From Clostridia bacterium (GTDB lineage Bacteria; Bacillota; Clostridia; Oscillospirales; Acutalibacteraceae), in assembly GCA_017410325.1 (NCBI GenBank), contig JAFQRA010000011.1, positions 1 through 64,000 on the forward strand: a DNA stretch of 64,000 nucleotides, read 5' to 3'. The notes beneath the pieces were generated by a model. That model did not search any database and was not told the DNA's origin. It worked only from the letters and a program-made list of their open reading frames with translations. The position numbers and the translations under genes were made by a program. The stretch's first letter is position 1; the number at the start of each line of letters is the position of its first letter. Below are positions 42,751-51,258 of the stretch, piece by piece.

Positions 42751-43770
42751 ATGAAAGTATTTATGATTGGCGGCACAGGCCTTCTCGGCTGTGAGGCTGC
42801 AAGAATTTTTATTGAGAGAGGCCACCAGGTAAAGAGCGTTGCTCTTCCCCCTCTCCCCGAAGGAGCTCCCATCCCCGAAGAGATGGAAATTGAGCTTTGC
42901 AACCTTTACGAAAAGAGCGATGAGGAAATCAAGGAAATGATGACGGGCTGTGACTGCTTTGTTTTCGCCGCAGGCGTTGACGAAAGAGTCGAGGCTCCTG
43001 CTCCCGTTTACGATCTCTACTACAAGTGCAACATCGCTCCCCTCAAGAGACTTCTTCCCATCTGTAAGGAAGTCGGTATGAAGAATGCCGTTATCCTCGG
43101 CTCCTACTTTGCTTACCTTGCAAAGGAGCGCCCCGATATGAAGCTCACCGAAAAGCACCCCTACATCCGCAGCAGAATCGACCAGGAGAACGTTGCCTTC
43201 TCCTTTGCTGACGAAAACTTTGACGTTGCCGTTCTCGAACTCCCCTATATCTTCGGCACACAGCCCGGCAGAAAGCCCGTCTGGGTTATTCTTATCGAGC
43301 AGATTAAGAGAATGGATAAGCTTCCCTGCACAATGTATCCCGGCGGCGGCACAGCTATGCTGACAGTCCGTCAGGTCGGTGAGGTTATTGTAGGTGCGGC
43401 TGAAAAGTCCAAGGGCGCTACAGCTTGGCCTATCAGTATGTATAACCAGACCTGGAAGGAATTCCTCAAGATTGTTTACGCGGCACGCGGTATGGGCGAA
43501 AACCGTCCGATTATCAGCGTTGCTCCCTGGATGATGAGAATGGGCCTCGGCGGTGTCAAGAAGGAATACGCCGCAAAGGGAATTGAAAGCGGTATCGATG
43601 TTGACGGCCTTGCAGATATTATGGACATCAACCTCTTTATCGACCGCAAGTATGCCGTTGAGCTCGGCGCAACTGAGGACGATATCAGAGCCGCCATCTT
43701 TGATTCAATCAAGGTCAGCCAGGCCGCCTACGAGGGCAAGGTCAAGCTCCTTGAAATGAAGGGCGAATAA
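42751..43770 (+). CDS. NAD-dependent epimerase/dehydratase family protein (atypical)
   Basis: A 339-residue Rossmann protein with dinucleotide motif GGTGLLGCEA. The extended short-chain dehydrogenase pattern continues (FVFAAGVDE, AVILGSYFAYLAKE, HPYIRSRIDQEN, ELPYIFGTQPGRKPVW). The usual catalytic Y-x3-K reads Y-I-R-S-R, with Arg for Lys, unless the Tyr of SYFAYLAKE is used, so catalysis may be altered. AAAGGAC precedes the ATG. It is last of the SCP2-like/transketolase operon and ends at a strong terminator. Likely acts on a nucleotide-sugar or keto intermediate of the same pathway. Confidence 0.8.
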   Translation: MKVFMIGGTGLLGCEAARIFIERGHQVKSVALPPLPEGAPIPEEMEIELCNLYEKSDEEIKEMMTGCDCFVFAAGVDERVEAPAPVYDLYYKCNIAPLKRLLPICKEVGMKNAVILGSYFAYLAKERPDMKLTEKHPYIRSRIDQENVAFSFADENFDVAVLELPYIFGTQPGRKPVWVILIEQIKRMDKLPCTMYPGGGTAMLTVRQVGEVIVGAAEKSKGATAWPISMYNQTWKEFLKIVYAARGMGENRPIISVAPWMMRMGLGGVKKEYAAKGIESGIDVDGLADIMDINLFIDRKYAVELGATEDDIRAAIFDSIKVSQAAYEGKVKLLEMKGE

Positions 43771-43800
43771 TCAATTCGGAATTACGAATCATTAGGAATT

Positions 43801-43831
43801 ACGGGAGGGCTGATGCTCTCCCGTTTTTTGT
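43801..43831 (+). terminator. Terminator of the SCP2-like/transketolase operon
   Basis: Stem ACGGGAGGGC/GCTCTCCCGT with loop TGAT and six T residues. Confidence 0.88.
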
Positions 43832-43891
43832 ATGATATAAACGCATAATCCGGATTTTTTCGTTCATCACAGCAGTTCACATCGCTTCTCA

Positions 43892-43954
43892 GTAGGGCTT
43901 ACCTCCTTTTTAAAGGAGGTGGATTTTGACAAAGTCAAAAGACGGAGGATTGAA
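43892..43954. repeat. Truncated GGAGGATTGA-type intergenic repeat
   Basis: AGTAGGGCTTACCTCC with TTTTTAAAGGAGGT hairpin, a TTTTGACAAAGTCAAAA hairpin and the terminus GACGGAGGATTGA, which is the complement of the start of the element at 26487. The rest of the 43832-44087 gap is AT-rich with a TATAAT at 44067-44072, probably part of the next gene's promoter. Confidence 0.7.
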
Positions 43955-44087
43955 ATTCATTCTTTCTTATTTATTCTTTATTATTTCTTATTTATTTTTT
44001 AAATTCTGTTTTCTGTTCTGATTTTTGTTGCGAAAAGAATAGAATTATGGTAATATTAATGTATTATATAATAAGGGAGATTTTCCA

Positions 44088-44585
44088 ATGCCTAAAAGAC
44101 AGGATTACATCTCGTGGGACGAATATTTTATGGGTATTGCCCTGCTTTCCGCAAAGCGCAGCAAGGATCCCAACACACAGGTCGGTGCCTGTATAGTTAA
44201 CGACGCAAACAAAATTATGTCCGTCGGCTACAACGGCTTCCCTGCCGGCTGCAGCGACGAGGAATTTCCGTGGGAGCGCTCGGGCGACGAGTACGACACG
44301 AAGTACCCCTACGTATGCCACGCAGAGCTCAACGCAATTCTCAACAACGCAGGCGGCGATTTAAGAGGCTGTAAGATTTACGTTGCCCTTTTCCCCTGCA
44401 ACGAGTGTGCAAAGGCAATTATCCAGAGCGGCATTACGCAGGTTATATACCTTTCGGACAAATATGCCGACACGCCCGGCACAAGAGCCTCCAAAAGAAT
44501 GTTCAATGCCGCAGGCATAAAGCTGACGAAATTAAAGCTCAACCACGACTCAATCACACTCAACCTCAAGGAAGAATCGGTCTGA
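44088..44585 (+). CDS. Deoxycytidylate deaminase
   Basis: A 165-residue zinc deaminase converting dCMP to dUMP for thymidylate synthesis. The zinc and catalytic residues are in CHAELNAI (His, Glu) and FPCNECAK (two Cys). GYNGFPAGCSDEEFPWE is the substrate-side loop of dCMP deaminases/ComEB. AAGGGAGA lies nine bases before the ATG. It is followed one base later by a hypothetical gene, so both are probably co-transcribed. Confidence 0.94.
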   Translation: MPKRQDYISWDEYFMGIALLSAKRSKDPNTQVGACIVNDANKIMSVGYNGFPAGCSDEEFPWERSGDEYDTKYPYVCHAELNAILNNAGGDLRGCKIYVALFPCNECAKAIIQSGITQVIYLSDKYADTPGTRASKRMFNAAGIKLTKLKLNHDSITLNLKEESV

Positions 44586-44586
44586 T

Positions 44587-45129
44587 ATGCTCGAAAAAAG
44601 CAACCATAAACACAACAAAACGCTCGGCGACCCCAACGCCCTGATAAACGGTCAGGCAGTGCACCGCTGCGGCAGAATGCGCTTCGGCCTGCGCCCGTTT
44701 TCCGCCGTTGGCAGTGCGGTTATAGCCGTGTACAACCTTATGCTCCTGCTCAACCGGCCTGCCGTGCTGGCGGATATTGCAAGAGAGCTCTACATCCGTG
44801 CACGCTCGCCCCTCGGGCTTTTGGGCGCACGGCCCCTGCGTGTTTTCCGCTATTTTTCCGCACACTATATTCCCGTAAACCTCGACAGGGATTTTAACTC
44901 CTTCTGCGAAAAATTCGGCGAAGGCTACTGCGGAATTATCATCTGCAAAACAGGCGGTGCTTTTTCAATTCCCCACGCCGCCGCAATAGAAAACGACGGC
45001 GGCAGAATTTACATCTACAACCGTTTTCCCACCGCCGCAAAACGCTACGAATTCAGCTCCGCAGAATTTGCCGCAAACAAAAAGAATTTTATAGTCGGGT
45101 ACTATATTAACGCAGCGGAATTTAATTGA
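44587..45129 (+). CDS. Hypothetical protein, papain-like/C39-like with lost Cys
   Basis: A 180-residue soluble protein. The region MRFGLRPFSAVGSAVIAVYNLMLLL (about 32-56) resembles the active-site helix of small C39-like cysteine peptidases, where GC(A/G)xIAxYN is usual, but Ser replaces Cys here. The later SIPHAAAIENDGGRIYIYNRF (about 133-153) holds the matching His. If the resemblance is real, the protein is inactive or works through another residue. Function unknown. It begins two bases after the dCMP deaminase stop. Confidence 0.55.
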   Translation: MLEKSNHKHNKTLGDPNALINGQAVHRCGRMRFGLRPFSAVGSAVIAVYNLMLLLNRPAVLADIARELYIRARSPLGLLGARPLRVFRYFSAHYIPVNLDRDFNSFCEKFGEGYCGIIICKTGGAFSIPHAAAIENDGGRIYIYNRFPTAAKRYEFSSAEFAANKKNFIVGYYINAAEFN

Positions 45130-45130
45130 C

Positions 45131-45165
45131 AAAAAAGCTTTCCTTTTTACGGGAAAGCTTTTTTA
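45131..45165 (+). terminator. Terminator after the deaminase unit
   Basis: Stem AAAAAAGCTTTCC with GGAAAGCTTTTTT (45131-45143, 45152-45164), loop TTTTTACG. Confidence 0.9.
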
Positions 45166-45225
45166 GTGCAAAATGCAAAGTGCAAAACGCAAAATTGCGG
45201 GAGGGCTTCGCCCTCACCCGATTGT
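45166..45225. repeat. GCAAAATGCAAA-type intergenic repeat, copy 1
   Basis: Short direct units (GTGCAAAATGCAAA, GTGCAAAACGCAAAATT) are followed by a GC hairpin GGGAGGGCTTCGCCCTCACCC. The same layout is found at 52861-52907 and 54199-54252. Confidence 0.75.
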
Positions 45226-45246
45226 AATTATGCAGAACAGATAAGT

Positions 45247-45318
45247 GATGTCATTCTGAGGCGAAGCCGAAGAATCTTATAAACCCAAAAGATTCTTCAC
45301 TGCGTTCAGAATGACATC
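45247..45318. repeat. GATGTCATTCTGA palindromic repeat
   Basis: Arms GATGTCATTCTGA (45247-45259) and TCAGAATGACATC (45306-45318), with an inner GAAGAATCTT/AAGATTCTTC pair. It resembles the widely dispersed 'GTCATTCTGAG' REP-type element of many bacterial genomes. Confidence 0.8.
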
Positions 45319-45328
45319 GTTTTTTACA

Positions 45329-45730
45329 TTATACGCACGGCCACTCAAAGCCGTAATCTTCTAATATCGTTCTGATTTTTTCGTTTTCGTCAGCATCTAA
45401 ATATATATAGCCTTTAATCACTTTGTCCTTATAGTATATTGTTCCGCAATCATCACAAGCGATACAAAAGGTTTTGCTGCCGATAACCACTGCAACGTTT
45501 TCATCAAAGCCGCAGGAGGGCAAGTCAAAAACACTTATCCGTTTTCCGTCCAGAATTTCCGCAATTTTCTCAATATCCTCGCTTGATATTTCAGCGGTGA
45601 TATTCTTATCCCCGTAAATATATCGGGCAATTGCCGCATCTCTGTTATTGACTTTTACAAACGAAAAATTAAGTATCAGAATTACTGCGAAGGACAAAAC
45701 CAAAACGAAAAATAAAACTTTCTTTTTCAT
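45329..45730 (-). CDS. Small anchored hypothetical protein
   Basis: A 133-residue protein with an N-terminal membrane anchor (about 4-26, VLFFVLVLSFAVILILNFSFV) and an extracytoplasmic domain of about 105 residues with four Cys (SCGF, CIACDDCGT) that may form disulphides or bind metal. AT-rich compared with its neighbours. GAAAGGCAGGAAA precedes the ATG. No family recognised. Confidence 0.7.
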   Translation of the reverse strand: MKKKVLFFVLVLSFAVILILNFSFVKVNNRDAAIARYIYGDKNITAEISSEDIEKIAEILDGKRISVFDLPSCGFDENVAVVIGSKTFCIACDDCGTIYYKDKVIKGYIYLDADENEKIRTILEDYGFEWPCV

Positions 45731-45800
45731 TTTCCTGCCTTTCTTAATTGCAAATTACGGTTTGTCGATTTCTTTATTAATGTAAAAGTAGTTTCGACAA

Positions 45801-45825
45801 CGGACGACCGAAGGTCGCCCCTACA
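45801..45825. repeat. GTAGGGG-family palindrome
   Basis: GGACGACC...GGTCGCCCCTACA just beyond the stop of the histidine kinase gene; nearly identical to 28106-28130. Confidence 0.78.
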
Positions 45826-45827
45826 AA

Positions 45828-48323
45828 CTACGCCATCGGCAACAGCACGCGGGAGGTGAACATATCGCCCTCAATATGGATTTCAAATCTGCCGCCCTGG
45901 AGCTCGCACAAATCCTTGGCTATCGAAAGGCCGAGGCCGCTGCCCTCGCCTGTTCGGGCTGAATCGCCCCTTACAAAGCGTTCCATAAGCTCGTCGGCGG
46001 AAATATTAAGCGGTGCGGCAGAAATGTTGCGGAACATTACCATACCCATACCGTTTTCCTCGCCTACGGTCACATAGGCTCTCGTGCCGGGCAGAGAGTA
46101 CTTTGTTATATTTGATATAATGTTTTCAAGCACACGGTAGGTCTTCTGTCCGTCCGCAAACACTATCGGTTTTGAGCCGTTGTTGTTTATTATCGGCTCA
46201 ACGCCGCTTTTTTCAAACGCACCCGTGTTCTCACCGACAGCCTGTGCCGCAAGCTCGCAAAGGTCAACCTTCGTCGGGTGGAGCTCAATTGCGCCCGTTG
46301 AAACACGGGTTGCCTCCGTCAGGTCGTCAATCAGGTTTTTGAGCCTCATTGATTTTTCGGTGAGCACCTCGGAGTATTCCTTTACCTCCTCGTTGCCTTC
46401 GGTACTGCGTGCAATAAGGTCGGCGTAGTTAATAATTGAAGTCAGCGGAGTTTTAAGGTCGTGCGAAACGCTTGTGATAAGCTCCGTTTTCGCCTTCTGC
46501 TCACGCACGGCGGAATCAACCGCCAGCTTCATGCCGCTTCGCATAGCGGAAATATCGTTGGCAAAATCGACCATAGATTTTGGCATACTGTTGCAGTCAA
46601 ACTGCACGTCAAAATCGCCCTGCTGAGTTTTTGCAACCGTTTCACGGATTTTGTCGAGCGACTTTGCGTAGTAATAAAGCAGCGCAAAGAAAGCAGCACT
46701 TAAAAGAAGAAGCACAATACCGAGAAATACACTAATCACAAAGTCATAGCTATTCGCTGCCATAATGAACCAGCACACTGCCATAATAACAGCATAAATC
46801 GGAACGATTATCATAAAGCGGCGTCTTACACCGTTTTTAAGATTAGTTTTGTTTGCGGTAAGCTGATGTATCAGCTTCTTAATAAGCCTTATCGGCAGCA
46901 GGATAAACAATCTCTTTACAAAGACCTTGCCTGCAATGTTCTGAATAAGCGTAACCAGCCCGTTAATCAGGAAGGAGTAGCAAACAACCGCCGAAGCTGT
47001 ACAGCCTGCACTGCCGAGAGGATAAATCCATTCCCTGCGGTCGTAATATTCCAACGTGTACGCCGCACACCAGAAAGCAAGCACGCCCATTCCTATTGCC
47101 GCAGCAATTGACACAATTAAATGAATGTCACCGGGAATTTTATTCTGCCAATTGAGATGAACAGGCTTTTTGCCCGCAAGAAAGAGAATAACCAGAGTGA
47201 GAATTATAAGCAGTGCAAGCGAAAGCAGACCCAACTTAACGTAAATCTCAAGACCTTGTATAGCTTCACCGTATTCCTTTAAAACCGCAGTAAACGGATC
47301 GTTTGCGCTTGCTTTTGTTAGGTCATAACCAAGGTAAACTGTACACGGACCTGCCTCAAAAAGGCTTGTTGAGCCGACAATATAGCCGTAACGGTCTGTA
47401 TAATGCGAATAGCCGTAGCGAATCGCCGTGAAAAATTCATAAGTATAGGCGGACGGATTTAGAATTATACCGTCCTGTGTCTGCACTATATCCGCTTCTT
47501 TGCCGTAAGAATGACGAAGAGCTGACGGCGAGGTTTCGCTGAATTTCTTGAATTTATTGCCGACGGTTACCGTTTCAAAATTATCTGTTGAAGAAACAAA
47601 CCAGCTATGCTCAGCGTAGGCATCTTTAAACTCCTCGGCGGTTTCAAAGCCGCTGTTGGTGTAAACCTTGCCGGTTGTGTTATCCACAAGGAAATATTGC
47701 AGAGCACCAAGCGTTGAAATATAGGATTTCAGGTGCTTATATTCGTTTTTGTAAACGTCAATGTCGTAATCATAGCCGAGGTTTGACTTGGCTTCACGGC
47801 GAAGCTCTTCGTAATTAACGCCTACCGTACCGTCTTCATTGAGAACATAATTACTGTTGCCATCAAAAGGATTTTTATTTCTCGGAGAAAGCGTACCATA
47901 GCCCTCTAGCCAGTAGTTCTCGTTATAGTTTTCGGTATAATCATTCTCAAGCCAGTCGTTATATTCCTCAGCATACAGTTTAAATGCTTTTGCCCGGTCA
48001 TTTACGTATTCCTCAACACGCTCGGCGGCTTTTTCTTCAAGGTGCTTTTTAAAAGCCTCGTCCTCAAAAATTGCACCGTCGTTATAGGTTACAAAGGCAC
48101 GGCGCAAAGCGTAATAAGAAAGACCCACCTCGTAAAGAAAGCTGACGGAACGCTCAACATCACCTCTACTTTTTATGATGGTATCCATACCGTAGTAATA
48201 GCCCGCCTGAAGTCCGAAATCCGCCACACGGGAAACGGCAACACCGCTTGTGCAAACGCAGACTACGCAAAGCAAAAAACAGATAATCCGTATAATTTTA
48301 TATTTTTTCGATTTTGTATCCAA
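45828..48323 (-). CDS. Sensor histidine kinase with large extracytoplasmic domain
   Basis: An 831-residue membrane sensor kinase. One helix near residues 10-30, an outside domain of about 330 residues rich in Tyr/Asn/Glu, then several membrane helices between about 370 and 560. The HisKA box SVSHDLKTPLTS has phospho-acceptor His621; N-box NIISNITKYSLPG and G-box GEGSGLGLSIAKD complete the kinase. The start is a TTG at 48323 inside the regulator gene (26-base overlap), because the next Met lies beyond the first helix. The 330-residue ligand domain is not a PAS/Cache fold I can name. It pairs with the response regulator upstream. Confidence 0.9.
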   Translation of the reverse strand: MDTKSKKYKIIRIICFLLCVVCVCTSGVAVSRVADFGLQAGYYYGMDTIIKSRGDVERSVSFLYEVGLSYYALRRAFVTYNDGAIFEDEAFKKHLEEKAAERVEEYVNDRAKAFKLYAEEYNDWLENDYTENYNENYWLEGYGTLSPRNKNPFDGNSNYVLNEDGTVGVNYEELRREAKSNLGYDYDIDVYKNEYKHLKSYISTLGALQYFLVDNTTGKVYTNSGFETAEEFKDAYAEHSWFVSSTDNFETVTVGNKFKKFSETSPSALRHSYGKEADIVQTQDGIILNPSAYTYEFFTAIRYGYSHYTDRYGYIVGSTSLFEAGPCTVYLGYDLTKASANDPFTAVLKEYGEAIQGLEIYVKLGLLSLALLIILTLVILFLAGKKPVHLNWQNKIPGDIHLIVSIAAAIGMGVLAFWCAAYTLEYYDRREWIYPLGSAGCTASAVVCYSFLINGLVTLIQNIAGKVFVKRLFILLPIRLIKKLIHQLTANKTNLKNGVRRRFMIIVPIYAVIMAVCWFIMAANSYDFVISVFLGIVLLLLSAAFFALLYYYAKSLDKIRETVAKTQQGDFDVQFDCNSMPKSMVDFANDISAMRSGMKLAVDSAVREQKAKTELITSVSHDLKTPLTSIINYADLIARSTEGNEEVKEYSEVLTEKSMRLKNLIDDLTEATRVSTGAIELHPTKVDLCELAAQAVGENTGAFEKSGVEPIINNNGSKPIVFADGQKTYRVLENIISNITKYSLPGTRAYVTVGEENGMGMVMFRNISAAPLNISADELMERFVRGDSARTGEGSGLGLSIAKDLCELQGGRFEIHIEGDMFTSRVLLPMA

Positions 48324-48990
48324 GTCCCCACACCACCTTCAGATATTTCGGGTTTTTCGGGTCAAGCTCAATCTTTTCCCTAATTCTTTTGATATGTACC
48401 GTAACCGTTCTGTCCGTTGAGTAGGACGGCTCGTTCCACACCGCCTCGTAAATCTGCGTTGTGGTAAGAATTCTGCCGAGATTTATCATAAGATACTCAA
48501 GGATTTTGTATTCCGTTGCGGTCAGCTTAACCGCTTCGCCCTCAACGGTAACCTCGTGCGCCTGGGTATCAAGCACAAGAGCACCCGTGACGATACAGGT
48601 ATCAGTCGGTGCGGCAACGCCGCCCAAACTCATATACCTGCGCACCTGCGACTTTACTCTCGCGACAAGCTCAAGGGGATTGAACGGCTTGGTAACGTAA
48701 TCGTCCGCGCCGAAGCCGAGCCCCGTAATTTTGTCGGTATCCTGGCTTTTCGCCGAGAGCATAATTATCGGCACGTTGTTCTTTTCGCGAAGCCTGAGCG
48801 TAGCCTGAAGTCCGTCCATTTCGGGCATCATTATATCAAGAATAATACAATGAAGCTCGTTTTGGGCAGAAATTTCCACAGCCTGACGGCCGTTGAAGGC
48901 TTTGAAAACGTTAAAGCCCTCCAGCTGTAAATAAATTTCTATGGAATTTACAATTGCAACGTCATCATCGCAGACAAGCACGTTGTACAT
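48298..48990 (-). CDS. OmpR-family response regulator
   Basis: A 230-residue two-component regulator. Receiver domain with acidic DDD (8-10), phospho-acceptor Asp52 in ILDIMMPEMDG and Lys of VTKPFNPLE. The winged-helix DNA-binding domain ends in VTVHIKRIREKIELDPKNPKYLKVVWGLGYKIEK. AAGGAGGAGGGG precedes the ATG. The last 26 bases overlap the kinase gene, so both are made together. Targets unknown. Confidence 0.95.
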   Translation of the reverse strand: MYNVLVCDDDVAIVNSIEIYLQLEGFNVFKAFNGRQAVEISAQNELHCIILDIMMPEMDGLQATLRLREKNNVPIIMLSAKSQDTDKITGLGFGADDYVTKPFNPLELVARVKSQVRRYMSLGGVAAPTDTCIVTGALVLDTQAHEVTVEGEAVKLTATEYKILEYLMINLGRILTTTQIYEAVWNEPSYSTDRTVTVHIKRIREKIELDPKNPKYLKVVWGLGYKIEKI

Positions 48991-49079
48991 CGCCTATCCC
49001 CTCCTCCTTTCCTAATATATCAGCGGTTTTACAAGAATTTCTTTCGGAATTATTACAATTTGTCAAAGATTTGTGGGGC

Positions 49080-50270
49080 TTATCTTAACATTTCGTAAAA
49101 CTTATTTATTTCCTCCTCGTTACCGAGCTTTTCTTTTTTCAGATTTTCGCTTAAATGCTCACAGAGCTTTTCGTCTGCCATAAGCCGCATAATTTTTTCC
49201 GCAACGCTTTTCGCATCAATTTCGGCAAGCACGGCAGTTTCGCCGTCGGCAAGCTGGTCGAGCACGGTAGTAAACCTTGTTGCAACAATCGGCTTTGCAA
49301 AACACTTCGCCTCATCAATTGCAATCGATTTGCCCTCATAATACGACGGCTGAACGTAAACATCACAACCGTTTATGTACGGGTACGGGTTTGCCCTTTC
49401 ACCAAGCAGAATAAATTTATCCTCAAGGTTTTTCTCTTTGATTTTCTGCTCAATTTCTGCCTGAAGCTCGCCCTTGCCTATCGCAAACCATTTGAAATCC
49501 GCACCGTTTTCCGTCAGAATTTTAGCAGCATCCACAGCAATGTCGTAGCCTTTAGGCGGCGCAATTCTGCCGATGGTAAGCAAAACTTTAGAGTTGGCAT
49601 TTTCGTATTCTGCTGCGCTCTCTTCCGCCATTTTGCGCAGCACTTCGGGCGAAGTAATGTTTTCAACCGCACGGATTTTTTCTTTTAAATCAGAGAATTC
49701 TTCTCTGAGAATATCGGCACATTTGTCCGATACGCCTACAACATAATCAAACTTTTCAAATATTTTTTCATCAAGCTTTTTATCCATTTCCAGCTTTCTG
49801 TAATCACTGTGAATGTAAGCGATTTTAACCTTTGCCTTTACGCAGTCCGCAACGAAAAAGTTCGGCTTACCTTCGAGATAGCCTATCGCCGCATCATATT
49901 CGGGCAGGTCAACAGTCACAGCGCCTTTCATATACTTCCACGCAAGCTGGTCGCGGTAAAGCGTGCTTCCCTCTTTGCCGTTTACCGTCTTCGAATACAT
50001 AAACCTGTTGTATGCACCCTTTAAATTGCCCTTGAGCAGGTACTTTTTTAAGCTAACGCCGAAAGGCTGAACAAAGCTTTCGTAGCTCTTTCCGAAAGAT
50101 ATTATATTAACCTGCTCGGGTATCATATCCATAAAAAGGCCCGAGGAATTGAACAGCATCAGGTCAACGCTGTATTTATCATAATCTATAAGCTGTAAAA
50201 GGGTCAGCAGACTGCGTTCACCGCCGCCGCTGCCCATAGATTCCATTACAAAAAGAAGCTTTTTTTTCAT
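49080..50270 (-). CDS. GT4-type glycosyltransferase
   Basis: A 396-residue GT-B glycosyltransferase. The N-terminal VMESMGSGGGERSLLTLL resembles acceptor-side starts of GT4 enzymes. The donor domain has LLTIGRIAPPKGYDIAVDAAKIL, GERANPYPYINGCDVYVQPSYYEGKSIAIDEA with the EGKS(I/L)xxDEA signature, and VATRFTTVLDQLADGETAVLA. ATG 50270 is chosen over an in-frame GTG three codons earlier because CGGGGTG lies just upstream. Probably builds a cell-surface glycan; the substrate is unknown. Confidence 0.9.
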   Translation of the reverse strand: MKKKLLFVMESMGSGGGERSLLTLLQLIDYDKYSVDLMLFNSSGLFMDMIPEQVNIISFGKSYESFVQPFGVSLKKYLLKGNLKGAYNRFMYSKTVNGKEGSTLYRDQLAWKYMKGAVTVDLPEYDAAIGYLEGKPNFFVADCVKAKVKIAYIHSDYRKLEMDKKLDEKIFEKFDYVVGVSDKCADILREEFSDLKEKIRAVENITSPEVLRKMAEESAAEYENANSKVLLTIGRIAPPKGYDIAVDAAKILTENGADFKWFAIGKGELQAEIEQKIKEKNLEDKFILLGERANPYPYINGCDVYVQPSYYEGKSIAIDEAKCFAKPIVATRFTTVLDQLADGETAVLAEIDAKSVAEKIMRLMADEKLCEHLSENLKKEKLGNEEEINKFYEMLR

Positions 50271-50357
50271 ATAATACACCCCGGAAAATTAACTGTTATC
50301 AGCATAACACTTTATTAAGAGGCTGTCAAATCCCGCTAAACTGTAATTTCTTTTGTG

Positions 50358-50386
50358 TTGACAATCGCTTTAAATTAATATATTAT
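50358..50386 (+). promoter_or_regulatory. Promoter of the DUF5058-type membrane pair
   Basis: TTGACA (50358-50363), 17 bases, TATTAT (50381-50386). Confidence 0.75.
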
Positions 50387-50424
50387 TGTTTCATCATAAA
50401 AAAATCTAAGGATTGGTGATATCA

Positions 50425-51255
50425 ATGGATTTCAAAACCTCCCCTGCGTTGTATGCAATAGCAGGTGCAGTAATCCTTTTCGTTCTCGGCCAGTCTGTCT
50501 TCTTCCTCGTCAAGGCCTGGAAGCAGGGCAGGGCACTCGGTATAGACAAGGCTAAGCTGCGCAACGCTGTTACTTCAAGCGCACTTTTCACGATTCCCTC
50601 GGCTCTTTCCGTTCTTGCTACGGTTATTGCCCTTGCCCCTGCACTCGGTCTTGTTATTCCGTGGGTACGTCTTTCGGTTATCGGTAACCTGATGTATGAG
50701 ACAACTGCCGCAGAAGCGGCAATGGAAGCACTCGGCCACGAGGGCGGTATGGCTGTGCCCGTTACGGACCCCGAGGTTTACGCAGGCGTTGCCTGGGTTA
50801 TGACTCTGGGTATCTGCTTCTCGCTCATCATTCTCCCCTTCCTTGCAAAGCCCATTCACAAAAAGTTTATGGCAGCAAGCCAAAAGGAAGAAGCTGCACC
50901 GGCTGACACTAACGCTCCCGCAGACGAAAAGAAAAAGAGAAGCCTCAACGGCTTTATCAACAAGTTTGCAACTCCCGCAATCTTCATCGGCCTTATCGGC
51001 GCTTTTGTCGCCCGTGCAATAATCGGCGGCGGCAAGCCCGAAACCTTCGGCGACGGCGCAGGCGTTCTTTCAATCATCACACTCGTTGTTGCTGTTGTCG
51101 TTTCAATTGCGCTTGAAGTTCTGGCAAAGAAGCTCAAACTCACCTGGCTTGAGCCGTTTGTTATGCCTATCGGTATGATAGTTGCAATGGTTGCCGCAAT
51201 CGTATTCTTCAATGTTCTTCCCGAAGACATTGCAACCTTAGAATGGAGGGGTTAA
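50425..51255 (+). CDS. DUF5058 family membrane protein
   Basis: A 276-residue membrane protein with about six hydrophobic segments. Residues 153-175 form a charged cytoplasmic loop (QKEEAAPADTNAPADEKKKR). I recognise the DUF5058 pattern (AIAGAVILFVLGQSVFFLVKAWKQGRALGID, TSSALFTIPSALSVLATVIAL). No transport or enzyme activity is established. ATG 50425 is taken with GGTGAT five bases before it. It forms an operon with another membrane protein three bases downstream. Confidence 0.85.
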   Translation: MDFKTSPALYAIAGAVILFVLGQSVFFLVKAWKQGRALGIDKAKLRNAVTSSALFTIPSALSVLATVIALAPALGLVIPWVRLSVIGNLMYETTAAEAAMEALGHEGGMAVPVTDPEVYAGVAWVMTLGICFSLIILPFLAKPIHKKFMAASQKEEAAPADTNAPADEKKKRSLNGFINKFATPAIFIGLIGAFVARAIIGGGKPETFGDGAGVLSIITLVVAVVVSIALEVLAKKLKLTWLEPFVMPIGMIVAMVAAIVFFNVLPEDIATLEWRG

Positions 51256-51258
51256 GAA

